From Conus ventricosus (lineage: Eukaryota; Mollusca; Gastropoda; Neogastropoda; Conidae), in the NCBI GenBank assembly GCA_018398815.1, contig CM031622.1, positions 14,015,313-14,079,312 of the forward strand: 64,000 bases of DNA, read 5' to 3'. Positions 21,402 to 31,937 of this stretch are shown piece by piece (positions within the stretch are counted from its first letter, which is position 1; the number at the start of each line of letters is the position of its first letter). The notes under the pieces are model-generated. The model saw only the letters and a list, made by a program, of their open reading frames with translations. It was not told the DNA's origin and did not search any database. Position numbers and translations under genes: made by a program.

Positions 21402-24400
21402 TCAAATCAGATGAAAAATGTTAATTTCTCTCAAAAACCCAAGGATCACGTCAGGCGGGACATCCTGAACAGGATCTTCATGGACTCCGCTGTAAAATGT
21501 TTGTGTCTCACATCGTGCAAGTCCCAACACTCTAAAAGAACATGTTTCATGGTGAGTGGTGCATGACATGGAATGCACCACGGAGCTTCTTCACTCTTTA
21601 AAAGGTAAGAATGGGTAAAATACGAATGGCCGGTGTGCAGCCGGCACAGAACCGTTTCCTCTTTACGACCACCCGACGTAGATGGGAGGAAGTCCTTAGG
21701 TTTGGACGGATCTGAAAGAGTTTGTTACTCGTCTGTGTGTTCCAATCCTCCTGCCAGAGGTCTCTCACATAATCGTTAATTTTGGGTTTCACATCTGAAC
21801 AGGGATATAAATGTTGGACAGTTTCTCTCTTGTGGCGTTCTTGGCTAAACGATCAACCATTTCGTTCCCGCCGATGCCAACATGGCCAGGAACCCAAGCA
21901 AGAGTAATTGTTGTAACCGTCCGCCTTCAACTTGCTAAAAAGTTCAAAAAAAAGTAAAAGTTCTGGATGCTGAAGGTTGCGGCCAGCTATGGCCTCCAAA
22001 GCTGACAGCGAATCCGACAGAACCAGAAAGTCCCTCCTCGAAGAATGGAGATTATCTTCAAAGCCAGTACTAGAGCAGTAAGTTCAGCAGAATAGACAGA
22101 AGCATCTGAATGTATATGTTCCAACAATATCTGAGAAGGAGCCCAGGGCAGTAGGCTGCACAGGCCACTCCATCCTCAGACTTGGAACCGTCAGTGAAAA
22201 CTTTTTGATAGGATGGGAATTTGGAACAGAGCTCGGCATACAAAGCCTTGTACGCCAGAGAGCTGGTAGACTCCTTACGGAAAGCTGCGAGATCAAAACG
22301 AATCTCTGGTGTGAAAAAGGTCCATGGAGGTTGATCCGGAAACTTGGAAAAAATCGGAAACTACCCCCAGGTCTATACCTGCATTCCGCACGTGAGGCTG
22401 CATACGAAGTCCAAACGGCGGAATACTTTTCGGGTTATTTTCAAACTTACTTTGGAACGGAGGGTCAAAAACACAGTCATAGGCAGGATTCTGTGGTTCT
22501 GAGAACAGTCGGATATAATAATTCAAAGACAGTTTCAGCCTGCGATTGGACAGTGAAGGTTCACCTGCCTCTGCGTACAGGCTGTACACAGGGGTGGTGC
22601 GGAACGCTCCAAGACAGAGACGAAGCCCTTGATGGTGGATAGGGTCCAAGAGTTTGAGGTAAGATGATCTTGCGGAGCCGTACACAGCACAACCGTAGTC
22701 CAGTTTAGAACGGACCAGGGCTCTGTAGAGGTGCAACAAAGTTTTCTTATCAGCGCCCCAGTCGGTGTGTGCTACGACCCGCAGAATATTCAGTGCTTTT
22801 GGCAAGCAGTTTTGAGGTTTTTAATATGGCTGAGAAAGTTAAGTTTTTGGTCAAAAATGACTCCCAGAAATTTGGCCTCTTTAAACAGCTGGAATGGGAG
22901 ATTTCCTACTTGAAGTTCCGGATCTGGAAAAAACTGACGGAAGTTATGGAAGTGAATACATTGGGTTTTTGTAGCAGAAAAGGTGAAACCGTTTTCATCC
23001 GCCCATCGATGGATTTTATCTACGCAAAGCTGGAGCCTGCGCTGGACACTCGGGTACAGGCTTCCAGTTGCGTAGACAGCAAAATCATCCACAAACAATG
23101 AGCAGTCTGAACCCCGCTGAACTGATTTCACAATGTTGTTGATTTTAATACTAAAGAGGGCAGGAGACAGTATGCTCCCCTGGGGAACACCCAACTCCTG
23201 CTCGTGGACATCAGAGAGAGTGGTGCCAACCCGGACCTGAAACTGTCGTTCTGCCAAAAAATTTTGAATAAAAAGAGGAAGATGACCTCGAAAACCCAGA
23301 TCGTGGAGATCATGAAGTATCCCCGACTTCCAGGTGGTATCGTAGGCCTTCTCCAAGTCAAAGAAAATTGCCACTGCATGCTGTCTGTTTAAAAAAGCGT
23401 TCCTAAGTGTAGATTCCAGACGAATCAAATGGTCAACTGTACTACGATGTTTGCGGAAACCACACTGTTCTTTCGCCAAAAGGCCATCGGTTTCGAGTTT
23501 CCACATGAGCCTAGCATTGACCATTTTCTCCATCAGTTTACAGACACAGCTGGTCAAAGCTATTGGACGGTAGTTAGATGGATTAGAAAGATCTTTTCCA
23601 GGTTTGGGATGGGAATAATGAGGGCTGTCCGCCAAGAGGGTGGAAAGCAACCTGTAGTCCACACGTGGTTGTATACCTGTAACAGGATGTTCAGACCTTC
23701 TTGCGGAAGATGTTTCAATAGTTGATAATGTATGTCATCTATACCTGGAGAGGAATCGCTGCAAGAGAGTAAGGCAGATTTCAGCTCGTTTAATGTAAAA
23801 GGAAGATTGTAGTCTTCCATGTTGTCGGATGAAAAGTTGCAGGGAGATTTTTCTTTTAGGGCTTTGTGTTTGACAAAAGTGACTGATTTATTAGAAGAGG
23901 AGGAATTCTTTTCAATGGTTGAAGCAAGCAGATTAGCAACTGCTTTCTTCTCTGTTATTAAAGAATCTGAAAACTTGAGATGGTTCACAGTGGGACAGGT
24001 GTTCTTCCCTTTGATTTTTCTAATGATGTTCCACACTTTTTTCTTAGAAGTTTTTGATGTCAGCCTGGAGCAGAAGCTTCTCCAGGACCGACGTTTACTG
24101 ATTTTAAAAGTGTGTCTAGATTTAGCACGGAGTTTTTGATGGGCTCGAGCGTTGGGACCCGAAGGTCGTTGGTAAAACTGACGCTGAGCCCGTTTTCGAA
24201 CTTTGGAAATTTGTTGGCAGTCTGAATCAAACCAGGGTGTTTTTGGCATTTGTAGTTTATCGGAAGACACTGGAATACAAGCTTTAGCACACTTGATCAC
24301 AGTGTTAGTCAGTGATTCAGCTGGGTCCGGACTCTGAAGAAAGTCAGTGTCCTGGAATTCTTTAGAAATAGTGGTTGCGAATAGATCCCAGTTTGCTTTC

Positions 24401-25094
24401 TTGTAATTTAGATGTTGAGAAACAGAGACGTGTTCAGTTATTACAGGTTGTAGAAGGACAGGGAAATGGTCACTTCCGTGCAGATCGTCATGGACAGACC
24501 ACTCATAGTCCAGGACCAGCGAGGGGTCACAAACCGACAAATCTAAACACGAAAGTGAACCTGTGGAAGAGTGGAGGTAAGTTGCAGATCCGTCGTTCAG
24601 ACAACACAAATCCAAATCCGACAGGATATCCTCAATCACAGACCTCTGGATGACGTACCGGCACTACCCCAAAGAGGGTTGTGACCGTTAAAGTCACCCA
24701 ACAGCAAAAAAGGTCGAGGAAGTTCCCCTAACAGATTGACAAGGTCCTGACGACAAACCGGGACAGAAGGTGGAAGATAAAGGGAACAGATCGTCACAGT
24801 CTTGTGGAGAGTGACTCTCGCAGCTACAGCTTGAAGGGAGGTAGACAGAGCGACAGGACTATACAACAAAGTTTTATGTATGAGAAGGGCAACACCGCCC
24901 GACAGTCCCAACGTGGATGGTTGTGCAGGTTTTGAAATAATATTAAAGCCAGAAAGAGTAAAGGTCTTCTGGCTTTGAATTTGAGTTTCTTGAAGAGCCA
25001 CGACGGAAGGTTTTATAGACTGACACAGAAGCTGCAGCTCCTCAAAGTTGGAATTTAATCCACGGATATTCCAATGTAGTATGGTACTATCCAT
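21402..25094 (-). pseudogene. LINE copy B ORF2 (EN-RT-RNase H), about 1230 codons, frameshifted
   Basis: It starts at ATG 25094 (MDSTILHWNIRG). The endonuclease carries the catalytic pieces LLGDFNGHNPLWG (about 24670) and GSDHFPV (about 24470). The RT spans about 23650-22900, with SNYRPIALTSCVCKLMEKM, FFDLEKAYDTTW, VPQGSILSPALF and LFVDDFAVYATG; FVDD replaces the usual YADD. The connection region contains VIFDQKLNFLSHI. RNase H (about 22230-21830) has VFTDGSKSEDG, a SAELTALVLAL-like helix and LSDSLSALEA, matching D-E-D. A C-terminal CIPC...H...C motif lies near 21570. The stop TGA is at 21402-21404. Breaks lie near 24640, 23600, 22795, 22300 and 22150. The enzyme would cut target DNA and prime cDNA synthesis on it. 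Confidence 0.9.
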
Positions 25095-25119
25095 GGTGCA
25101 GAGGCGAAAAGGAGAGAGA

Positions 25120-26450
25120 TCAGGTCATCTCCTCCTCAACGTCTGCGTCCAATGGAGAGAATTTATTATTTAGTTTAACTGGACTGTGTTGGTCTTTGGA
25201 CCTGCTGGCAGACTTGCCCGCAGGTGACAAAGGCCTGGAGTTTGGAGAAGGTGGAGGTCTGGATTTGGGAGATGGTGGAGGGTTTTTCCTTATCTCCACC
25301 ATCTCCACACTGGTGGAACTCCCTTGCCCGCACGGGCACTGGACAGAGGAGTTCGAGGGGGAACTGCTGGTTTTTTAATCTGCCCAGCAGCAGATGTTGT
25401 AGACTGCTGGGCAGTCTGAGGGGTGGCGGATTTTTTGCCTCCACCAGGGGCAATCATTTTGGGTTGAGAGGTGGTGGACCTGCTTCCACCAGAGTTGACA
25501 GTTCGGACTTGCAGTGTCTTCGAAAACGTGAAGTCATCAGTCTGACAGCAGACTGATCGAGTGGAAACTGTGGGAACTTTCCGTACAGCCGAAGCATAGG
25601 AAGAGGCTGTCGGCGTCTGACTGCCCACAACCTGCTTGCGGGCTTCAAAAAAGGAAATTTTCTTTTCAGTCTTTAGTCTTTGAATTGCGGATTCCTGAAT
25701 CCAAAGAGGACAGTTTCTTTAAGAGGAGGGATGGTCGCCACCGCAGTTAGCACAATGTGCCGGATCTTGACACGGCCCATCATGGGTTGCCTTGCAGCAA
25801 ACACCGCATACCTCTTGCCCTGAACAGCGGTCCCTGACATGGCCAAACTTCTGGCACCTGAAGCACCTCAATGGGGACGGCACATAGAGCTGAACATGAA
25901 CATTTAGGTAACCAACCTTGATGACTGGAGGCAGCACAGGGTTGCAGAAGGTCAGAAAGAGGGTGTTGGTGGCCACTCTCTCTGAGCCCTTCTTTACCGT
26001 CACCCTGCGCACCTCCGTCACACCCTGGGATGCCAGCTCCGTTTTTATTTCCGCCTCTGAAACACCCGCCAGATCTCTGCATCTAATCACACCTTTGGAT
26101 GAATTTAATTGCTTATGGGGAGTCACCCTGATCTCCCTATCCACAAGCTTTTTTGCCTTCTGCAGCTGTTCGGATTGCTTCTGTGATCGACATTGAAGAA
26201 GAAATGAACCATTCCTCAACCGTTTTATGGACCTAGGTTCACCTGCTATACAATGAAAGCCCTTTTGGACAGCAAAAGGGCTCAGAGCTGAAAGGGGTCT
26301 TTCCTGCTCTGTCCCTTCCACCACGAGCCAGGAAGCCAGAAACCTGTCCTCTGTCTTACCTCACTGTCAGAATCACTGTCTGTTTCTAATTCCCCTGAAA
26401 TAGGGGATACTGCCTTCCTCTTCCTTTTGGGGGGGTAGTTTTTTAATGAA
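25120..26450 (-). pseudogene. LINE copy B ORF1 (zinc-knuckle protein), frameshifted and start-less
   Basis: The longest intact piece is 25719-26324 (201 residues). It begins in the middle of the protein and covers an RRM-like/PRE_C2HC-type region (SPFAVQKGF...GVIRCRDLAGVS) followed by three zinc knuckles (CFRCQKFGHVRDRC, CGVCCKATHDGPC, then CANCGGDHPSS). Upstream, a basic PPKRKRKAVSPISGE stretch can be read in another frame. The ATG present in copy A at 11848 is changed here. ORF1 ends at EEEMT-stop (25120-25122), 25 bp before the ORF2 ATG. This protein should coat the element RNA. Confidence 0.8.
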
Positions 26451-27136
26451 GTCAATTTAGTTTATTGTGATTCATCTCTCCCTTACCCACCCACCTTGGA
26501 GTCCCAAATAAGGGGCCAGGGCCAAGAAACCAATGTCTTGACCCCTTCCAGGCTTCGGGAGAGACATACGACAAGCAGAAGCAACCAACCCTATCCCCCC
26601 TGATCATGCTCAACTCCCGGGAACAGAGAGCTGAGCACTGCAGGGGTTTACTTGGCCAGCTGGGGAACTGCCCGTCTTGACCCAACCCCAAGAAGGGGAG
26701 CCGATTAGTACACCCGGGCCAAAGTGTACTCCCTGTCTAGGAGAGGTCCGAGCCAAAGTGATGTGTTGAGAGCGCTGGCCCTCTCAATCACCAGGATCTC
26801 ATTCCCCTCCGACACAGGTCGCACCGCACGGCAAACGCGGCGGATCTTAAGGAGACCACAGAGAGAAAAGGAGTGTGGAAAAGAAGACTTGAAGGGGAGA
26901 CGAAGATAGAAAAGGGCCAAATAAGGGAGGCAGAAAACAAGAAAAGGAGAAAGGCGGGTTACTGTTAGTCAGGATCCTCACCCTTAGCCTATCTGACATG
27001 GGAAGCCCCACCAGGGGCATCAACTCCTTACCACGTTACGCTTAGGCCAAACAGCATCTGCACCTCTCAGGCCTAGAAGCAGTGTGAAAAAAACAGCCTA
27101 TCTCCAAGTATTGATGCCCCCGCCAGCAAAGCCTAA

Positions 27137-27193
27137 GGGATCACTGGACCACGCAAACCCTCCGACCACGACAAGGTCGCAACCCCCGGAGGG
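27137..27193 (-). ncRNA. Candidate HDV-like ribozyme fold at the LINE 5' end
   Basis: Numbering from the element 5' nucleotide (27193), nt 1-7 (CCCTCCG) can pair with nt 30-36 (CGGAGGG). Nt 17-19 (ACC) can pair with nt 27-29 (GGT) around a 7-nt loop. Nt 8-13 (GGGGTT) can pair with nt 52-57 (GATCCC, with two G-T pairs), and loop nt 24-25 with nt 41-42. A P1 helix starting at the first nucleotide, a small P3 and a distal P2 form the HDV-like topology known at the 5' ends of R2 and some other LINEs. Copy A shares it apart from one extra G. The 7-bp hairpin is certain; ribozyme function is inference. Confidence 0.4.
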
Positions 27194-27206
27194 TATTCCT
27201 CGGGTA
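27194..27206. repeat. Target-site duplication of LINE copy B, right
   Basis: This is an exact copy of tattcctcgggta at 21196-21208. Confidence 0.9.
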
Positions 27207-28660
27207 CTCACTAGATTCCAAACAGGGAAAACAAAGGTAAAAAAAAACCATTCCTTTGGAACTAAATTGATTTACTTCTCTTGTACTTCCCCTGATGTTA
27301 TCATGGAAAATTGCAGTCATTTTTTAAAATTTTTATATGACTAGAAAATTCCAAAATTTGATTAAAATGTTAATAATTCAAAGAGTTATCAGTTTACAAA
27401 AGTGCACAGCGCCTATCATTCATTACTGCTCTCTATTATCTTTTTAAACAAAATATTTCACGCATTCTGCTGGGTTTGGTCTTTCAGTATCATTGTTCAC
27501 AGGAGTCTTTTAAAAAATTTCATTTTACCACCAAGGGTCGGCATGGCAGAACAGGGATGGTTTAGTAAACACCAACTCCCCTCCCCACCACCCCCCTTTT
27601 TTTTTTTTTTTTTTGCCATAACTCTCCTCTGCCTATTAATACGTTCAACACTATACTGTACAAAAATTATTTCTATTTCGATTCATGTTATCCCAAGAAA
27701 TGTCCACTGCCACAATACCAAATGAATTCAGTCAACCAACCCTTTATAATTTTAGCCAATATAAAATCACACCCACTAAAAGTAAATGTCAATGTCAAGT
27801 ACGCTGGGAGTTGGAAATGAACAGTTGGTCTCCAAGACTGAATAAATTCCATCAATTTTATAATCACAATGTATTCTATGGTGCTTAATCTACCAATACC
27901 AAGCCACTTACAAAGTTTATAGCACACACACACACACACACATGTGCGCACACACAGGCAACCAAACATACAAACACAAGGATTTCAGAATGCATTCCCA
28001 CCCCCCACCCCCACTGCACGTATACACACACATGCATACCAATCATAAAACAAGAAAAGGAATAATCCTACAAATCAGTGAAGAGTGTAGACATAAAAGA
28101 CGCCGGAAGAGAAAGGAACTTGACAAGAGGAGAGAGACTGTTCCAAGGGTAACGCGTTTGACAACGGAAAGAATGCTCTCTGTCTTGGTATAGAAGTGAA
28201 GGATCTGAGGAGAATCAGAAGACTTCAAGAGGAAGACTTCGGCCGGGCAGGAGTGTACAGCTGGAGAAGATCAGAAAGACATGATAAATCTTGACCATTC
28301 ACCGACTAAAAACTGAGCAAGGACAGTTTATCATCAATTCATTTTTGAACAGGAAGCCAGAGAAGAGAACGACGAACAGGAGCAAATGAGTTGATTTGGT
28401 ACATCTGAATATTAGTCTGGTTGGATTATTTGCACTTTCTGCTACTGACAACTGAGCTGTTCCAGACAGCAAGCATGAAGAGAATTACAGTAATCTACCC
28501 AGAGGAATACACACAGAAATGGAGGGGATTTTGCTTTGGCCATGAGACTGTAATTCAGTCATAAGGAAAGAAATTTGGCACTGTTCACTTTATTATTACA
28601 AAATACTTAAGCCAATGCCACACCACCAAGTCAACAAAACTTATGGTGTTCTAATGTGCA

Positions 28661-28663
<3 letters not shown>
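27207..28663. other. Unannotated AT-rich stretch
   Basis: No gene is recognised. It includes a T run at about 27597-27615 and a CA tract at 27922-27942. Confidence 0.5.

Positions 28664-28717
<54 letters not shown>
28664..28717. repeat. (GT)n microsatellite
   Basis: A pure GT tract of about 54 bp. Poly-Cys-Val frames over it are artefacts. Confidence 0.97.
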
Positions 28718-28720
<3 letters not shown>

Positions 28721-29310
28721 ATGTCAGTCAATCATGTACAAGGTACAGTTGGTTTCTTTGAGTGTACAGTATGCAACTTACACTTCTACAAACATTGGTG
28801 TTACAGCTCAGACTCTTCAAATACCAAACACAAATTAAAAGTCAACTCAAACTCTGTGGGTGCATGTGCGCACAAGAGTGAATGTATGCATGTATCGCTT
28901 TAAAATGTGCAATTCACCTGAGGTAACATGTGCGAGTGAAAAGATCCAGGCGTGTCACATTCAAAAACCTAAGTTATTCTTCTTTAACTTCAGACATCTA
29001 ACACTATCACACAGCTGAAATTATGTAACTGAGAATTGGAGAAAAAATTAAAACATATAATCAGAAAATTAAAACTTCCACACTTGATTTTACATGCTAA
29101 AATCCTCCGGTCTCTTTCAGCATTGATGCCTAGGTGGAGAATACCACCAATTCTATTCAGACAACTATCACATATTTCATCAAATGCACTTTTCTTCTTC
29201 AGATCAATTTTGGATTCTCATGTTTTAAAATATGCATAAATCTCGATTCTGTCTCTTCGATGAAGGAATTCACAGTCAGCACTGTGCAATTGCAATCACG
29301 ACAGTATTGA
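28718..29310. other. Unannotated stretch
   Basis: I see nothing recognisable here. Confidence 0.5.
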
Positions 29311-29473
29311 CCAATCACTTGCTCAAGGACACACAACTTTGAATGACGACAATGGCCGATCATTTGCTCAAGGACACACAACTTTGAATGACGACAAAGG
29401 CCGATCATTTGCTCAAGAACACACAACTTCGAATGACGACAATGGCCAATCATTTGCTCATCAATACACAGCT
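29311..29473. repeat. 45-bp minisatellite, about 3.6 copies
   Basis: Units start at 29311, 29356 and 29401, with a partial one at 29446. Each begins 'ccgatcatttgctcaagg' or a close variant. As 45 is divisible by three, both strands stay open across it, giving repeat-derived frames. Confidence 0.95.
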
Positions 29474-30415
29474 AAACTGGTGACCAGTGTGCACTTTCTA
29501 CTGTGGAAGAGAACATTTTGCGTTCATAGTACATGAGGTCAAATGTGCAACATGTTGCACAGATTTCTACAAGTCAAACATGTTAGTGTTCCTCCCTCTG
29601 AGTTACCCTCCCTGGACCAGTACTGTCCAGTGATCATTCTTCTGGAGAGAGTTTAAGCCAACAGCTTTGTTTTCTGCTTACACCTCATTTTATTATTACA
29701 GCTGTATGTAACCAAAGTTCATTTAAAAGGTTGATGACTGCAGTCTCTCCAGTTTCACAGACAATTTTCACCAACCATGTACATTAATTGTGTGCTATCT
29801 TTACTCTTCATTTTCTGCTCCAACTCTGGCTAAAACTTGTAAAATACTGCGTTAGTCTTTCATGAGAATAAATGGAGGTGGGAAAACACCACACATTTCT
29901 TGATTTTAAAAAAAAGTAAAGGACCACCTAAATCACCATTTCAAGTGTGTGTGATCATCACTGAATTTAAAAGAATTTCTCATGATCATATGCTGGATAC
30001 CATTCAACTTTTATCTGTGAACATATTTTGCTTTTCTGACTTCAGTTTTCTTCTTAAAAGAGAGAGTTAACAAGTCAAGACAAGGAATGCAAGGGCCAAC
30101 AATATCCGAACCAAACATCTGTGACATGACCGCATACTCCTTCATTCCCATTTTTCTAATTTGAGCATTAAAAAGAAAAGAAAAGAAAAGGAGTTATTTC
30201 AGTTAACACAGTACCTTTCTACATCGTTAACCTGACATCACTTCAGAAAATCATTCAAAAAATTTTCAGGGAGAAATTCTTCCTCCTACAGCCTTAACAG
30301 CTGCTCTTCAGGTACTTCATATAATAAATCACTCTGCAAGCCACCTACTTAACACATGTACAACCCACATCTGAACTTGCATACACTGAGAGCCCATACA
30401 TCGACTGGCTGCCTG
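29474..30415. other. Unannotated stretch
   Basis: No gene is recognised. A short AAAAG repeat lies near 30172-30190. Confidence 0.5.
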
Positions 30416-30867
30416 AAAGCAGCTTGTCCAAACACGATTCTACATCTCTGGCTTTGTTGGAGTCAACCATTCAAAGCAGCTTGTCCAAACACGATTCTAC
30501 ATCTCTGGCTTTGTTGGAGTCGACCATTCAAAGCAGCTTGTCCAAACACGATTCTACATCTCTGGCTTTGTTGGAGTCGACCATTCAAAGCAGCTTGTCC
30601 AAACACGATTCTACATCTCTGGCTTTGTTGGAGTCGACCATTCAAAGCAGCTTGTCCAAACACGATTCTACATCTCTGGCTTTGTTGGAGTCGACCATTC
30701 AAAGCAGCTTGTCCAAACACGATTCTACATCTCTGGCTTTTTGGGAGTCGACCATTCAAAGCAGCTTGTCCAAACACGATTCTACATCTCTGGCTTTGTT
30801 GGAGTCGACCATTCAAAGCAGCTTGTCCAAACACGATTCTACATCTCTGGCTTTGTTGGAGTCAACC
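30416..30867. repeat. 57-bp minisatellite, left part (about 8 copies)
   Basis: Near-identical 57-bp units begin 'aaagcagcttgtccaaacac' and end 'gttggagtcgaccattc'. The array stops in mid-unit at 'gtcaacc', where the Copia LTR starts, and resumes after the element at 35871. Because 57 is 19 codons, frames on both strands remain open. These are not genes. Confidence 0.95.
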
Positions 30868-31064
30868 TGATAGATGTGTTGCTTCGATACGACGAAAGCG
30901 AGCCGGAAGTTATTACCGGAAATGACTGAGTGGAGGAAGAAACGGTGAAAGGAGGAGGCTTGACAACGAGCGATGGCGTAGGACGCTGTTTAACGAGTCG
31001 TACCGAGTGATGCGATAGATTGCAGTCGAGGAGACTTTTTAGTATAGTCAGAAGTGACTTTTCA
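30868..31064 (+). repeat. 5' LTR of the Copia element
   Basis: 197 bp, beginning TGATAG and ending TTTTCA, thus TG...CA. It is identical by eye to 35674-35870. It should hold the promoter and polyadenylation signals, though no clear TATA box or AATAAA is visible. Confidence 0.97.
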
Positions 31065-31075
31065 TGGTAGCAGAG
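31065..31075 (+). promoter_or_regulatory. Primer-binding site, initiator tRNA-Met type
   Basis: TGGTAGCAGAG directly follows the 5' LTR. It matches the complement of the 3' end of eukaryotic initiator tRNA-Met for 11 bases, starting with TGG. Minus-strand cDNA would be primed here. Confidence 0.8.
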
Positions 31076-31242
31076 CGTGATCTACAGATAATCTACATCG
31101 GTAGACTAATCTACAGATCTACAACTGACGTTGTTGACGAAAGTACAGATTGAATACAGACTAGCCAACAACGAAGTTTGACGGTCCGACTTCAACGAAA
31201 CAAAAGTGCAGGACATATAGTAGTCCACCAGTTGTATAAATC

Positions 31243-31920
31243 ATGGCGCAGAGCTATAAAACACCGCCGAGCCTAGGGCCAGATACAAGTTATGAAACGT
31301 GGAAAAACGAACTGGAAGTATGGAAACTAGTAACGGACGTCAAGCCAGAGAAACAAGCACTAGCCGTTACATTGTCATTAACGGGCCAAGCACGAGCAAA
31401 AGCACTAGAAATCGATGTTGCACGGCTGAACACAGGAGATGGGATGGATATTTTATTGACTGCACTTGATAGTCTTTTTCTACAAGATGAGGTTGACTTG
31501 GCTTACACAGCATATTCAGACTTTGAAAGACTGAGGAAAGGACAAGACATGTCAATGTGCGATTTCATCATTGAGTATGAAAGAAGATACAATATTTGCA
31601 GAAAATACAAAATGGAATATCCAGATTCAGTGCTTGCATTTAAACTGCTGGACAATGCAGGTTTGTCAGTGAAAGAAAGACAATTAGTTTTAACAGCAGC
31701 GTCTGACAGAAAATTTGCTTAAATGAAATCTGCTTTGAAGAGAATATTTGGGGACAGTTCGACAGTAAGCACAGTGAACGAAATCAAGATCAAAGAGGAA
31801 AAAGAAGAAGCATTTCTGGTAAAGAGTTACAAATATCAGCAGTTCAGAAAGAAACCTTCTAGATATCAGCAAACAGGTTCACAACATAAAACAGCAGAAC
31901 AAAAGGAACAAATCCATTAG
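31243..31920 (+). pseudogene. Copia gag, interrupted by an in-frame stop
   Basis: The ATG at 31243 (MAQSYKTPPSLGP) opens a 159-codon frame ending in TAA at 31720-31722. The same frame then continues (KSALKRIFGDSS) to TAG at 31918. The N-terminal part resembles the Copia gag domain (YETWKNELEVWKLVT, then FERLRKGQDMSMCDFIIEYE), which forms the particle shell. The zinc knuckle CAICESVFHWPKDC lies downstream at 31944-31985 in the pol frame. Gag and its nucleocapsid motif are thus separated by one stop and one frame change. In most Copia elements gag and pol are one frame. The break is either inactivating, a read error, or translational recoding; I cannot tell which. Confidence 0.8.
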
Positions 31921-31937
31921 ACAGGAATGGCAAAAGA

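Larger units (their letters stand above)
21209..27193 (-). mobile_element. Full-length I/Nimb-like LINE, copy B
   Basis: This complete non-LTR retrotransposon of 5985 bp lies on the minus strand. Its 5' end (CCCTCCGG) is at 27193 and its 3' end is at 21209, in a tail of AAGAT repeats on the plus strand. A perfect 13-bp target-site duplication flanks it exactly, which fixes both ends. It has the same order as copy A: GC-rich 5' UTR of about 0.75 kb, ORF1, a gap of about 25 bp, ORF2, and a 3' UTR with an internal A run (21302-21325, plus strand). ORF2 would be about 1230 codons in full. Fewer frameshifts are present than in copy A. The 5' UTR and ORF2 are almost identical to copy A, while most of ORF1 is more diverged. 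Confidence 0.95.

Noticed and set aside
30424..30925. 148-189 residue open frames over the 57-bp array
   Set aside because: The unit is 19 codons long, so both strands stay open by periodicity. There is no leader, splice site or domain.
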